Part shown: piece by piece, positions 1-10,481 of the stretch
How the letters are laid out: each line of letters starts with the position of its first letter
Numbering within the stretch: the first letter of the stretch is position 1
Assembly: GCA_963742035.1 (NCBI GenBank)
Contig: CAVUKH010000015.1
Location: 1 to 64,000 of the forward strand
Source of the DNA: Bog-473 sp963742035
GTDB taxonomy: Bacteria > Actinomycetota > Acidimicrobiia > Acidimicrobiales > RAAP-2
Reading direction: 5' to 3'
Length of the DNA: 64,000 nt
The notes under the pieces: generated by a model
Database searches by the model: none
Seen by the model: only the letters and a program-made list of their open reading frames with translations
Told to the model about the DNA's origin: nothing
Position numbers and translations under genes: made by a program

Positions 1-304
1 TGCCGGTGGCGACGAAGAAATCGACCAGGACATTGGCGCCACCGATCAACACCGCGGCGACAAAGGCCACCAGAACGCCGGACTTGCCTCGGCCCGCCAG
101 ATGCGGGTTGGAGCTGTGCGAGCCGATGGCCCAGACGATGGCGGCGATGACCAGGCCCGCCACACAGGCGATGAGCCCGACCGTCAGCAACGCGCCCACC
201 ATGTCGGACAGGGTGCTGATCCCGGGCAGGCCGCTGGAATTGGGGAGCACATCGGCAGGGATGCCGACCCCACTTACCCCGATGGCGGTGATGGTGGTGA
301 CCAT
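1..304 (-). CDS. DUF6112-type membrane protein of an integrative conjugative element (partial)
   Basis: The gene starts at ATG 304 on the minus strand and runs off the window start, leaving about 101 codons. The protein opens with a short extracytoplasmic stretch containing NSSGLPGISTLSDMVGALL. Two hydrophobic segments follow, around residues 38-60 and 76-95, separated by the motif GSHSSNPHLAGRGKSG. This pattern matches the DUF6112 family found in actinobacterial conjugative elements, small proteins thought to be VirB2-like or channel components. It lies downstream of the NlpC/P60 gene on the same strand. The family call rests on remembered motif similarity; the transfer role is inferred from context. 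Confidence 0.7.
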   Translation of the reverse strand, partial: MVTTITAIGVSGVGIPADVLPNSSGLPGISTLSDMVGALLTVGLIACVAGLVIAAIVWAIGSHSSNPHLAGRGKSGVLVAFVAAVLIGGANVLVDFFVATG

Positions 305-425
305 GTGTGTGCCTTCCTCGGAACTCACGCGGGCTCGAGCGGCCTGCTCTGTCCCTTGCTCAACGGACCGCCACGATTGGCCCCATCGGTCTCATGCAAG
401 GTGCGGTCTCATGCGAGATACCGGC

Positions 426-1508
426 TCATCCGAGGTGCCGGATCCCCGAAAGGCCGCCGGCAGTGAAGTTGGCCCAGGTCTGGGCGATGACGCCTTGCTC
501 GGGGTCGGTGGCCGAGAGCACGAGTCCGTCGCCGATGTAGAGGCCCACGTGCCCGGGGTTGGCCAACGTCCCCTCCGATCCGGGAATGAGCACCAGGTCG
601 CCCGACGAGATCGCCCCGAAGCCATCGACCGCAGTGCCCTCGTGCATCTGGTCCCCCGTGTAGTGCGCCAGCGTCACGCCTGCTTGGGCCCAGGCCATCA
701 TGGTCAGGCCGCTGCAGTCGAAACTGGCCGGCCCCGCCGCGCCCCACACATAGGCGTCCCCCAGCTTGGAGATGGCGTAGGTGATGGCAAGGGTCTCAGC
801 CGCTGTGGCGTCCGGCGGGATGGCGTAGCCCGCGGGCAATCCGAAGGAGCTGGCCGGGCCGGCCGGCTCAGCTCCGTTCTCCCCACCGCAGTCCATGCTG
901 TCCGCCAATGCGGCGATGGCTGCCAAGAATGTGCCGGCTAGGGTCCAGCTCGCCTTGTAGTTGCCGCCGACCACCGACGAGCCGTGGTTAGACGGAGACG
1001 GCACTCCGTTGAAGGCCGAGTCCTGCACGTCTTGCGCCGCCGCCCACGGCGCGATGCTCTGCCAGCCCGGAACGCGCAGGAGCCGTTCGACGAACATGCC
1101 GGCGGCATCGGTCGGATCCTCTTCCTCGCTCGCTGTCCCCCAGCCCGCGGCTGCACGCTGTTGGAAGAGGCCGAGCGAGCCATCGTTACCCAGCTCGGGT
1201 CCGAGGTTCTCCAATGACGATTCGGTGTAGGCCACCATCAACGCGATCTGCGCACCGTTGGTGCCCGCACCGAGTGCGAGGGCCGCGGCCATGATGGTCT
1301 CGGCATTGGTGGCCTGTTCCGCCGACAGGCCCGGCACCGGACCGCTCGCCACGCACTCGTTCTGGGCGAGTTGGCCGAGGACCGTGACCCCCACCGCTCC
1401 TTGGGCGGCGACCGACGAGCCGGTCCCCCCGGCCAAGACGACCAGAGCGAGGACCAAGGCGCCGCACGCACCGGCCACCCCCGCACCCACCTTTGCTGCA
1501 CCGTACAT
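426..1508 (-). CDS. NlpC/P60 peptidoglycan hydrolase with N-terminal transglycosylase-like region
   Basis: This 360-residue protein starts with a signal-anchor (hydrophobic residues about 8-35). A middle domain contains GAQIALMVAYTESSLEN and GSLGLFQQR, the E-S and G-L-x-Q pattern of a lysozyme-like transglycosylase fold. The C-terminal NlpC/P60 domain has the catalytic Cys in SFDCSGLTMMAW and the His in NPGHVGLYIGDG. Such bifunctional enzymes open the cell wall locally for the conjugation channel. It lies upstream of the DUF6112 gene on the same strand, which supports a role in DNA transfer of the element rather than cell growth. Confidence 0.85.
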   Translation of the reverse strand: MYGAAKVGAGVAGACGALVLALVVLAGGTGSSVAAQGAVGVTVLGQLAQNECVASGPVPGLSAEQATNAETIMAAALALGAGTNGAQIALMVAYTESSLENLGPELGNDGSLGLFQQRAAAGWGTASEEEDPTDAAGMFVERLLRVPGWQSIAPWAAAQDVQDSAFNGVPSPSNHGSSVVGGNYKASWTLAGTFLAAIAALADSMDCGGENGAEPAGPASSFGLPAGYAIPPDATAAETLAITYAISKLGDAYVWGAAGPASFDCSGLTMMAWAQAGVTLAHYTGDQMHEGTAVDGFGAISSGDLVLIPGSEGTLANPGHVGLYIGDGLVLSATDPEQGVIAQTWANFTAGGLSGIRHLG

Positions 1509-1598
1509 GGGTCATCTCCCGCATGGGCCCGCTCGACAGTCGGTTGGGCCTGCGCACCGTGGCCCAGCGATCGACCACCGACGACCCCTTGAGCCCCG

Positions 1599-2673
1599 TC
1601 AGATGGCTAGGGACACGTCTTCGCAAGCGAGTACCCCATCGAGGGTCTGCTCGAAGACGTGGCGAAGGTTGTCGCCCCGGCGGGAGCGATCCCGCAGGCG
1701 CCTCCGGCGGCGATCGCTGAACGCCAGGATCGCCGGCGTCAGGGCCACCAGCTCAGCCCGCCAGTCCGTCACGATCTCGGCCGGCACCTCTGCTGGTGAC
1801 ATGTCCGACGCGTGGCGCCACAACAGTGCCGCCTCGGGATGGTGGTCGGTGCCCAAGAGGAGGTGCGAGAGCGAGACCCCGGTCGGGTGCGGGTAGATCC
1901 CGGAACACTTCGGTGATGCGGTTCGACTTGTTCGCCCTCCTCGTCGGCCGGGCTGCCGCGAACAGGTCGAGGCCCGAAAGACCCTCTGGCCGCTCGGCCG
2001 AGACGGTCCTCGCCCGTACCGAGTCCAGGTGATCGACCGCGATGTCACAGGAGCGCTCCAGCAGTGCCGCGGCCGCCGGTGTGACCATGTAGCGGTGCTC
2101 GCCCAGGGCGGCACGAAGCCTCGCGACAATGGCGTGGCCCAGTGAGGATGAGTGCGTTCCGGGGGCCGGTGCAACCTCGGCCAGCTCCATGAGCGCGTCG
2201 TCGAAGCTGACGATGCGGATATCTTGGCCCAGGTGTCGGTGGACCTCTCGGCGTTCTCGCCGTTGGCCAGCCTTACGGACGACACCGATGAGGCGCTCGG
2301 TCGTCCACTGGCCCTGGCGTACTCGATCCGCCGACGCGATGGCCGTGCGCACCATCGTGTCCACCCGCTCGACCATTTCATCGGGCCATGCCGCCATGAC
2401 CCACAAGGTCAGCTCCTCGTAGAGAGGGGTGGTGGTCAACGACTCCCACAACTGCTGCGCCTCGGTGCCCCGACGCGTCATCACATCCGTGGCGATATCG
2501 GCCGGGAGGAGTTCGGCGATGATCCAGTCCAGCTTGGCCACCGAGCCGGCGCTTGCCCTTGAAGGGCCGTCATCGGTGCGGACCGTATCGCTGCGGCCTT
2601 GAAACGATTCTGCGGGGAAGAGCGATTGGTCTCGCCCATGCTCTTCGGGCCATGTGAGGTTTTTGAGTGTCAT
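1599..2673 (-). pseudogene. Hypothetical protein of the element, interrupted by a +1 frameshift
   Basis: I do not recognise the family. One frame runs from ATG 2673 (MTLKNLTWPEEHG) to about 1903, and the reading continues in another frame to the stop at 1599 (ending CEDVSLAI). At the switch the coding strand reads GTG TTC CGG G ATC TAC; removing one G gives a continuous protein of about 357 residues. The product is soluble, rich in charged helices, with no membrane segment or catalytic motif I can name. The start is uncertain, since no strong ribosome-binding site is visible. The break may be a sequence error (see findings). Confidence 0.5.
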
Positions 2674-2917
2674 GGCGACACCGTGAGGGGCCGAGTTCCC
2701 CTCGGGCCTCCCCAGACAACTCCCCACCTACGTCCCGGGCACTCTTCAATTCCCTACGGGAACGAAGAAGCACCTTGCCGCGCTGAGAAGCGTTGCGCGA
2801 ATGCGGATCCGGCGAGACGTGGGGACCTGCGCCCCCACGGGGGAACTGGTCATTGGTTTGACTTCTTGGGTTCGACGGCTCGGTTCTGTGACGCGATCGC
2901 AGACAAACCCCTGTCCC

Positions 2918-3244
2918 TCAGTTGCCGGCGAGCTGCACAGCTTTCGTCACCCGATGAACCTCCGCCTTGCTGACGTCGAGCAACGTCGCGGCCACGTCGG
3001 CGCCCATCACTTTTGCTGCCGTCACGACGGCGGCGGCGACTTCGGCGTTCGCGGCGGCCACCAGGCCATCCTGGGCGACGAGCACCTCGGCTCGGCGAGC
3101 GGTCACTGCCTCGAGTCGAGCCAGCGCGGCGCTGTGGGCGCGAACCGCCTTCGCCGCGGCAACCTGGTGATCCCGCAGCCGTTCGCGGGCTGCCATCGAC
3201 ACCGGGGCTTTGGAGCACATTTCTCTCGTTCTCTCTCGGTCCAC
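2918..3244 (-). CDS. Small helical hypothetical protein
   Basis: A 108-residue, alanine-rich, almost wholly alpha-helical protein without cysteine pairs or a membrane segment. The middle (residues about 22-80) has heptad-like spacing of Ala and Val, so a coiled coil is possible. Near the C terminus, VAATLLDVSKAEVHRVTK could be a helix-turn-helix of the kind that reads 'AEV'-type recognition helices, but this is only a suggestion. A shorter start at Met 9 or Met 17 is possible. It lies on the minus strand within the conjugative region, isolated between non-coding stretches. Confidence 0.45.
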   Translation of the reverse strand: MDRERTREMCSKAPVSMAARERLRDHQVAAAKAVRAHSAALARLEAVTARRAEVLVAQDGLVAAANAEVAAAVVTAAKVMGADVAATLLDVSKAEVHRVTKAVQLAGN

Positions 3245-3408
3245 TCTGGGCCGTCAGCGTCGAGGCCACTCCGCGACCACCATCCCCCTCCGAGAATTGA
3301 GGCACGCGCAGTCCCAGTGCAGGGTCCTCAGGCGACCGAGAGCCCCGTTCGTCTTCAAGACGACCTGGGCGCGGACGGGACCACCCAGGCCGCTGGAGGG
3401 GTCCGATC

Positions 3409-3639
3409 GTGTCCCGTCCCCGAGCGGGTCATATGGCCACCTGGGTCGACCTCGATCGCTTGACCCCGTCGGTTCTCCGACACCTGGCCGCAGCCAAGGA
3501 ACGAGCCTCGCGTCCTGAGTACGACGACACCGAAGCCATGGCCGAAGAGCTGGCCGTCATGGTCATGGAAGGGCGGCGACCGACCATCGGCTGGTACCGC
3601 CGGCACCGTTCCCGAGCGACCTCCCCACCGACTTCCTGA
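3409..3639 (+). CDS. Small hypothetical protein of the element
   Basis: A 76-residue basic, soluble protein of unknown family. The GTG start at 3409 is preceded at a good distance by GAGGGG; an internal ATG at 3433 lacks a comparable ribosome-binding site. The core LTPSVLRHLAAAKERASRPE and the following acidic helix suggest a small two-helix protein. It precedes the hairpin-rich non-coding region and ssb, all on the plus strand, so it may be part of the leading region of the element. The call rests on codon pattern and start signal only. Confidence 0.4.
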   Translation: MSRPRAGHMATWVDLDRLTPSVLRHLAAAKERASRPEYDDTEAMAEELAVMVMEGRRPTIGWYRRHRSRATSPPTS

Positions 3640-3704
3640 GAACCTCCCCACGCAACACGTGGGGCCATTGCGCCTGGGTAGTCAGGCTTGTCAACCTCCG
3701 CGTG

Positions 3705-3953
3705 GAGCTACCGCCAGGTAGCTCTGAGTGCACACGTCCCACGCGCCGGACCGAGACCACCGGCGCTCCACGGCGTCAAGTCGCCGGCTCGGCTCGCAAC
3801 AACTTCTGGCGGCTTCGCGATCGTTGAAGTTCGCCCTGCGGGCGAACCCGCCAGAACTTCTTGCTCGGCCCAAGGGCTGCCCTCTCCGGAACTTGACCCC
3901 GCTTCGCTGCCGGTGGGAGTCGCCGTTCATCGAACGACGCAGCGGCGTCGTTC
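3705..3953. repeat. Cluster of perfect hairpins upstream of ssb (candidate oriT or replication region)
   Basis: Within the 350-bp non-coding stretch 3640-3989 there are three perfect inverted repeats. They are GAGCTACC/GGTAGCTC at 3705-3724 (loop GCCA), GTTCGCCC/GGGCGAAC at 3829-3847 (3-base loop) and GAACGACGC/GCGTCGTTC at 3932-3953 (loop AGCG). The middle one is enclosed by an outer repeat TTCTGGCGG (3804-3812) / CCGCCAGAA (3848-3856). None has a T-tract, so simple termination does not explain them. Position between element genes and ssb suggests an origin of transfer, a replication signal or a regulatory leader. Confidence 0.5.
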
Positions 3954-3989
3954 GCAAGGAACGAAGCCAAGAGCATAAGGAGCAAGACA

Positions 3990-4403
3990 ATGAGCAACAC
4001 GACCACCATCACCGGGAACCTCACTCGGGAACCCGAAATCCGCTACACCAAAGAGGGTCAAGCCACGGCCCAACTCGGCGTGGCCGTCAACCGGCGCTGG
4101 CAGGACCGGACCACCCAGGAATGGCAGGAGGCGACGTCGTTCTTCGACGTCGTGTGCTGGCGTGACCTGGCCGAGAACGTGGCGCTCAGCCTCTCCAAGG
4201 GGATGCGCGTCGTGGTCACCGGCCGCATCGAGCAGCGCAGCTGGGAGACCGACGACGGTGAGCACCGTTCCAAGGTCGAGATCGTGGCCGACGAGATCGG
4301 CCCGAGCCTGCGCTTCGCCACCGCCGACGTGCAGCGGACCCAGCGCCGTCAGGCAACGGAGGAGCCCTCCGAGTCAAGCGACGCCGAGGCCGCTTCGTTC
4401 TGA
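3990..4403 (+). CDS. ssb: Single-stranded DNA-binding protein
   Basis: A 137-residue SSB with the typical OB-fold opening (TTITGNLTREPEIRYTKEG), followed by the conserved WQDRTTQEWQEATSFFDVVCWRDLAENV pattern (two overlapping pieces) and VVVTGRIEQRSWETDDG. The C-terminal tail is short and ends EAASF, lacking the canonical acidic DDDIPF tip. It is probably an element-borne SSB that protects the transferred single strand during conjugation rather than the chromosomal housekeeping copy. An AAGGAGCAAG ribosome-binding site precedes ATG 3990. It is followed by the ParB-like gene 85 bp downstream on the same strand. Confidence 0.93.
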   Translation: MSNTTTITGNLTREPEIRYTKEGQATAQLGVAVNRRWQDRTTQEWQEATSFFDVVCWRDLAENVALSLSKGMRVVVTGRIEQRSWETDDGEHRSKVEIVADEIGPSLRFATADVQRTQRRQATEEPSESSDAEAASF

Positions 4404-4488
4404 GGCCTGCGTCCCGAGCAGGGTCACCGGCTGCGGCCGGTGGCCCGACCCGGGGCACACGGCACCGGACAGAGAGAAAGGCAACACC

Positions 4489-5926
4489 ATGACAACCACC
4501 CATGACGCTCCGGCGTCGGTACCCACCCCAGCCAGCGCACCGGAGGGCTACGAACTGCGAGCGGTAGACCCGGCCACGCTGGTCGACAATCCGCAGAACG
4601 CCCGACGGCCACACCGTGACCGTGAGGGCCTGGCGCCTTCCATCGGCGCCCTGGGCATGCTCAACCCGCCCCTGGTGCGTCAATTGGAGGACGGTCGGTT
4701 GGAGATCATCGCCGGTGAGCGCCGCAAGTACTCCGCCATCAAGGCGGGTCTTGCGACCATTCCCGTGTTTGTCCGCGACGACCTGTCCCCCGTCCACCAG
4801 TTGGCCGGGATGCTGGTCGAGAACCACGACCGGGAGGGCCTGACCCCGACCGAAGAAGCCGTGGCCATCCAGCAGCTGGCCGGTTTCGAGGGCGTGACCC
4901 AGCGGGACATCACGACCATGACCGGGATCAAGGCCGGGGTCGTGCGCACCGCTCTCAAGGTGGCGGCCAGCGAAGTGGCGACCGCCATAGGCGAGCGCCA
5001 TGACCTGAACATGGACCAACTGATGGTGTTGGCCGAGTTCGACACCGACGCCGAGGCCGTCAAGACCCTGACCGTCACCGCGCTGAAGGAACCCGACCGA
5101 TTCGACCACCTGGTGGCCCAGCTCCGGCGAAACCGCGACGACCGTGTCGCCTACGACGCCGTAGCGGCCCAGATCACCGAGTCCGGGGTGCCCCTGGTCG
5201 AGCTGGAGAACGGCTGGTGGCTCCCCGAGGGCGCTTACTGGCTCTCGGACCTTCCGGCCCCGAGCGGTGCCCGCACCTTCACCCCGGCCAAGCACCGGAC
5301 CTGCCCCGGTCACTGTGCCGCCGTGGTCGAAACCGACGATGGCTACGAGCTGGCCTACCTCTGTCTCGACCCGGTGGGCCAGGGCCACATAGACCAGGCC
5401 ACTGCTCGCACAGCCACCACTTCGCCGGCAGCCGAGCGCCGCATCGGGCATGACCGACGAGCAGAAGGACGAACGCCGGAAGGTCATCACCAACAACAAG
5501 GCATGGGAGACGGCCACTCCGGTACGTCGGGAGTTCGTCACCGAGCTCGTGGCCCGGCGCAGCGTCCCCAAGGGGACACTGCGGTACGTGACCGAAGTCA
5601 TCATGGCCGATCCCGCTGGTTTGGCCGCGGGCAACGGCGACGGGGTGGCATCGCTGATCGGGAAGGACACCAACCCAGGGCGGGCGTGGGACCGGACGGC
5701 TGCGCTGGCACTTGCCAGTGACGCCAGCGATGCCCGACTCCCATTGGTCCTCTTTGCCCAAGTAGCCGCCTCGGTCGAAGCCCGCTTCGGGGAGCGCCAG
5801 GGATGGCGGCATCCCGCGTCGGCCCTCGTGGCCTACCTCAGATTCCTCGCCACCTGCGGCTACGGACTCTCCGAGGTCGAACAGGAGGTAGCAGACAGCG
5901 GGGAGGGATCCCAAGGCGACCAATAG
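4489..5926 (+). CDS. ParB/Spo0J-like partition protein, split by a +1 frameshift
   Basis: From ATG 4489 (preceded by AGAGAGAAAGG) the N-terminal ParB nuclease-like domain is clear. It shows the residues NPQNARRP, the box GALGMLNPPLVRQLEDG and the IIAGERRKYSAIKAG signature, then ENHDREGLTPTEEA and a helix-turn-helix (QRDITTMTGIKAGVVRTALK). The frame breaks near 5448, where CGC CGC ATC GGG C ATG ACC appears to carry an extra base. The natural continuation starts MTDEQKDERRKVITNNK and ends at 5926. Without the insertion the protein is about 478 residues. Alternatively 5450-5926 is translated separately from its own ATG. Such proteins maintain or regulate conjugative elements. Confidence 0.75.
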
Positions 5927-5946
5927 AGCGCCTCGTTCCGTCCTGG

Positions 5947-5975
5947 CAACAGCCCCGGCTCAGCCGGGGTTGTTG
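5947..5975. terminator. Long hairpin after the ParB-like gene
   Basis: An almost perfect inverted repeat, CAACAGCCCCGGCT / AGCCGGGGTTGTTG, with one G-T wobble and a minimal loop, starts 20 bp after the parB stop. There is no long T-tract, only TTGTTG in the stem itself. It is probably a transcription stop separating parB from traA. The rest of 5927-6289 shows no convincing gene. Confidence 0.5.
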
Positions 5976-6289
5976 CGCGTCTCCACGCAGTTTCGAAGTC
6001 CGCACGCCGCGAGCACACCTGACATGTCGCCGCCGAAGAGCACGCTGCCCGAACTCTGACAATCCGCAGTACAGCAATTCGCCCCACCTACCCGCGCTCT
6101 TCCTACCCCAACTCCCCTCGTCCCTCCCAAACCAGACCACTCCCTTCTCGGCCGCCCATCAGCCACATCAGTTTGCTTCACACGTGTGGCATTCGAGGGG
6201 GGTCGGGCTTGCCCGAGGGGGGCGATGATGGTCGTCCGCCCTCTCTGAGAGGTGCGGGACGAGGGCCGTCCCGGCGAGGGGAGCAGGCC

Positions 6290-9200
6290 GTGATCTCGCT
6301 ACGCCGGATGACCCTGGGGTCGGGCTATCGCTACCTGATGGAGTCGGTCGCGGTCGGTGACGGCGCCCCGGGTCACACCTCCAACCTGACCCGCTACTAC
6401 GCAACGTCGGGGACCCCGCCCGGCGTGTTCTTGGGCGCAGGTCTGGCGCGGCCTCGACGACGGCCGCGGGGTCGAGCCGGGTTCGCAGGTGACCGAGCAG
6501 CACCTGTTCAATCTGCTCGGGATGTGCGCCGACCCGGTCACCGGCCAGGCGCTCGGCCGCCAGCCCAACCGCGACGCACCTCTCCCTGGCAAGTCGGGTA
6601 GCCCAGCGGATTGCCGCCATCCCGGCCACCCACACCGGCACCGAACGGGCCGAGGAGAGGGCCCGCATCGAGGCCGAGGAACGGGCGAAGGGAGGCACCT
6701 TCCGTACGCCCGTCGCCGGGTTCGACCTGACCTTCTCGCCATCGAAGTCGGTGTCCGTCGCCTGGGCATTGGCCGACCGGGAGACCAAGGCCCGGATCTA
6801 CGCCTGCCATCGCCGCGCCATCGAGGTCGTGCTCACCTACGCCGAGCGCGAGGTGTTCCACTCGCGTTCGGGCACCAACGGCGTGGTGCAAGAAGACGTT
6901 GAAGGAGTCGTGGCCGCGGCCTTCACCCACTGGGATTCGAGGGCCGGGGATCCCCAGCTCCACGACCATGTGGTGGTGGCCAACCGCGCCCGCTCGGTCT
7001 CCGACGGCACGTGGCGGACGCTCGATTCCCGGGGCTTGTTCAAGTCCGTCGTGGCTCTCTCCGAGCTGCACCAGGGCGTGCTCAGCGACCTGTTGACCGA
7101 GGAGTTGGGGTGGGGCTGGGACGGTCGGGCTCGCCGGCACTCCGAGCAGCTCCGCTTCGAAGTGACCGGGGTGCCCGAGGCCCTGATGGCCGAGTTCTCC
7201 CAGCGCTCGGCCGCCATTGACGTGCGCAAGACAGTCTTGATTGGCGAGTTCGTCGCCGCCTATGGCCGCCAGCCGACCAGTGTGGAGGTCCTCGACCTGC
7301 GGCGCCGGGCGACGCTCGAGACCCGGCCGGCCAAGGAACACCACAGCCTGGCCGAGATGACCGGGGGCTGGCGCCGGCGGGCCGAGGGCTACATCGGCGA
7401 CGACCAGGTCTCGTGGGTCGCGGGACTGGCGGACCGTAACGACCTGCCGCTTCTGCACGCCGGCGACCTGGCCGATGAGATCTTGGCCGACGCAGCGGGC
7501 GTGGCGGTGCAGCGCGTGGCTGAGCGTCGGGCCACGTTCAGCCGAGCCAACGTCTTGGCCGAGGTGCACCGCCAACTGCACGGGGTCCGTTTCGCCTCGC
7601 CCGAAGAGCGGATCGCCGTCGCCGAGCACACGGCTGACCTCGCTCTGGCCCAGTCGCTTTTGATCTCGGCGCCCGAGCTGCACCACACGCCCGAGCGGCT
7701 GCGCCGGGCCGACGGGACGAGCCGGTTCCGGGCCAAGGGCCATGAGGTCTACACCACGTCCACCCTGTTGGAGGTCGAGGCCCGCCTGCTCGAGGCCGGG
7801 CGCCAAATCGGTGGCCCGTCGGTCACGAGGGGCACGGTGGCCGCGGTCACCGAGGCCAACCTGCCCGGGCGGGACCACAGGTTGTCCCTCGACCAGACCG
7901 TGGCGGTGGAGCAGATCGCCACTTCTGGCCGCCGGCTTGATGTCTTGGTCGGCCCGGCCGGGACGGGCAAGTCCACCACGATGGCCGGGCTGCGTGCCGT
8001 GTGGGAAACCGAGCACGGGGCGGGCTCGGTGCTCGGCCTGGCCCCCTCTGCCGCCGCGGCCGAAGTGCTGGCGGGCGAGCTCGGCATCGACACCGAGAAC
8101 TCGGCCAAGTGGCTCCACGAGCACCGACGGGAAGCCGAGCGCCTGTGCAAGATCAGCGAACTGCGCAACACACTCAGATCACTTCCCAATGTCTCGCGAG
8201 CCCGCACGCCGTTGCGCCAGCGCATCACCGCCGCCGTGGACGAGGTGGCCCGGTGGCGCCTCAGAGCGGACCAGTTGGTGATCGTGGACGAGGCCTCCCT
8301 GGCCGGGACCTTCGCCTTGGATGAGCTCGTGCGCGCCGCCACGACGGCCGGGGCCAAGGTCGTCCTGGTCGGTGACCAGGCCCAGCTCAGCTCTGTCGAT
8401 GCCGGGGGCATGTTCGCCACCCTGGTGCGCGACCGCGAGGGGCTCGCCCCCGAGCTGACCGACGTTCGCCGATTTCATCACGCCTGGGAGAAGAGGGCCA
8501 GCATCGAGCTGAGGGCGGGGTCCGACGACGCCATCGACGCTTACCAGGCCCATGAGCGGATCGCCGAGGGCGACCGGGACCAGATGCTCGACGCCCTTTA
8601 CTTGGCCTGGAAAGCCGACACCGAGTCTGGCCACACCAGCCTGATGATCGCCAGTGACCTCGGTACCGTCAGCGAACTCAACGCCCGAGCGCGGGCCAAC
8701 CGGGTCACCGCCGGTGCGGTGACCGAGAACGGGTTGACGGTGGCCGGCGGAGGGACCGCCGGGGTCGGTGACCTGGTGGTGACCCGTCAGAACGACCGGC
8801 GACTTTCCACCGGACAACGCTGGGTGCGCAACGGAGACCGATGGATTGTCACAGCCACGGAGCAGGGTGGAAGCATGACTGTGCAACGGGCGATCGGCGG
8901 CGGGATGGTGGTCCTTCCGGCCGCCTATGTGGCCGAGCACCTCGAGCTCGCCTACGCCTCGAGCGCCCATCGTGCTCAGGGTCGCACGGTTGACACCGCT
9001 CACGCGCTGGTCTCTTCGACCACCACCCGCGAAGTGCTCTACGTCATGGCCACGAGAGGCCGCGAGTCCAACCGCCTCTACGTCGACACGCACTACGATC
9101 CTGATCCCCAGACCGCCCACGACGAAGTAGCCGAACCGGCAACGGCCAAGGAGGTGCTGGCCGGGGTGCTGCGCAACGAGGGGGCCGACGTGGCCGCCCA

Positions 9201-9963
9201 CGACATGATCCGGCGCCAACAGTCCGAGTCAGAGGGCCTGGAGCGGCTCTCGGCCGAATACCTGACACTGGCCACGCTTGCCCAACAAGAGCGCTGGGAC
9301 ACCCTGCTCGCCCGCTCGGGACTGAACGACGCAGACCTCGCGGCCGTCCGGGCCAGTGCAGCACACGGTCCGCTCCTGGCGGCCTTCCGCGACGCCGAAG
9401 CCCACGGCCTCGACGTTGAGGCAACCTTCCCTCGCCTGGTGGCCGGCCGGTCCCTGGCCGACGCCGCCGATGTGGCCGCGGTGCTGCACGGCCGAGTGGA
9501 GCGTTGGACCGAAGCCGCCGGTGGCCGGAGCCGGAGAAACGACAATCTGATTGCTGGGCTCATCCCCCGGGCACAGCGTGTCAGCGACCCCGAGATGGCC
9601 CAGGCCCTGGCCGAGCGGGACCAAGCAATGGAAGAGCGAGCCCGTACCTTGGCCGACCAAGCCGTCGGGACCGGGGAGAGTTGGGTACAACGTCTCGGGA
9701 CCCCGCCAGCAGCCCCGGCCCGACGCGAACGCTGGATAAAGGAAGTCTCGACCATCGCCGCCTACCGGGACCGCTGGCACATCACTGGCCATAGCGCTCT
9801 CGGCAAACAGGGCGATACGAGCAGCATCGAGCAGACGGGTCAGCGCCAACGGGCACTAGCCGCCGCGGCTCGGGCGACGGCCATCAGCAGCGCCGCACTG
9901 GAGCAGCAGAGCAGTTTCAGCCCAGAGGTCGCGGTCCAGGCGCAAAGGGGAGTCGAACTATGA
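6290..9963 (+). CDS. traA: TraA/TrwC-type conjugative relaxase-helicase, frameshifted near its N terminus
   Basis: This relaxase starts the transfer of the element by nicking oriT and unwinding the strand. GTG 6290 follows GAGGGGAG; the first segment reads LGSGYRYLMESVAVGD. Two single inserted bases, near 6451 (GCG C GGC CTC) and 6592 (TCG G GTA GCC), break the relaxase domain before it continues unbroken to 9963. The histidine cluster QLHDHVVVANRA and FDLTFSPSKSVSV define the TrwC relaxase. The C-terminal RecD-like helicase has Walker A GPAGTGKSTTM, VDEASLAG, and a late SSAHRAQGRTVDTAHAL motif. Corrected length is about 1,223 residues. Its stop overlaps the next start (ATGA). Confidence 0.88.
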
Positions 9964-10481
9964 GCAAGCGCAAGGACGCCAAGGCCCTCGCCCGATGGGA
10001 CGAAGAAGCCCGCCAGTGGGCCACGGCAGCCGGACGGGACCTGGCCCTCAACCTGTACTACAACCGGGAGACGATTCTCCGTCCTTACGAGGTCGGGGTC
10101 GTGCTCGACCCCGGCGAGAAGGTATGGGCCGAGGCTCCTGTCCAGTTCAATCTGGATCGGGCGCTGCCAGACAAGGCGGGTCAGGCCATGGAGCCAGCCG
10201 TTCGCCCATGGCTGGTTACATCCGATCGGGTTGTCGGACGACTGGCCGATGACCATCTGTACGGCTATCGGTGGGAAAACTCAGTTGGCGCCCGCGTGGA
10301 CCTGACGCCCGGCGGCGAATTCGTGCGGTTGGACATCGAAGGCGAGCCGACGCTTGTTTGGTCAGGCCCAGCGGTGGCTCCGCTCGCGGTAGCCGCCGTA
10401 TTCCATCTGTACGGACCGATCGGCGTGCTTGAGCATCCAGGACTCGTGACATTACGGGTCGGGGCGGAAGGCCCCCATTGA
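9960..10481 (+). CDS. Hypothetical protein translationally coupled to traA
   Basis: A 173-residue soluble protein whose ATG overlaps the traA stop (ATGA), so the two are probably co-translated. The N terminus is charged (MSKRKDAKALARWDEEARQW). The middle, with VVLDPGEKVWAEAPVQFNL and WLVTSDRVVGRLADD, resembles the start of a pleckstrin-like or short bacterial PH fold in which an output level is compared ('LVTSDRVV'). I do not recognise a named family. Location suggests a minor accessory of conjugation or a regulator of the element. The 246 bp after it hold no gene I can support. Confidence 0.6.
   Translation: MSKRKDAKALARWDEEARQWATAAGRDLALNLYYNRETILRPYEVGVVLDPGEKVWAEAPVQFNLDRALPDKAGQAMEPAVRPWLVTSDRVVGRLADDHLYGYRWENSVGARVDLTPGGEFVRLDIEGEPTLVWSGPAVAPLAVAAVFHLYGPIGVLEHPGLVTLRVGAEGPH

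Noticed and set aside
4216..5673. Long antisense frame (485 codons) opposite the ParB-like gene
   Set aside because: It follows from GC-rich third positions; composition is low in lysine and rich in Gly, Val and Arg with no domain, while the plus strand carries recognisable ParB motifs.
6538..8124. Long antisense frame (528 codons) opposite traA
   Set aside because: A shadow of the relaxase gene: no motifs and repeated Gly/Leu/Val/Gln patterns. The plus strand has relaxase and helicase signatures.
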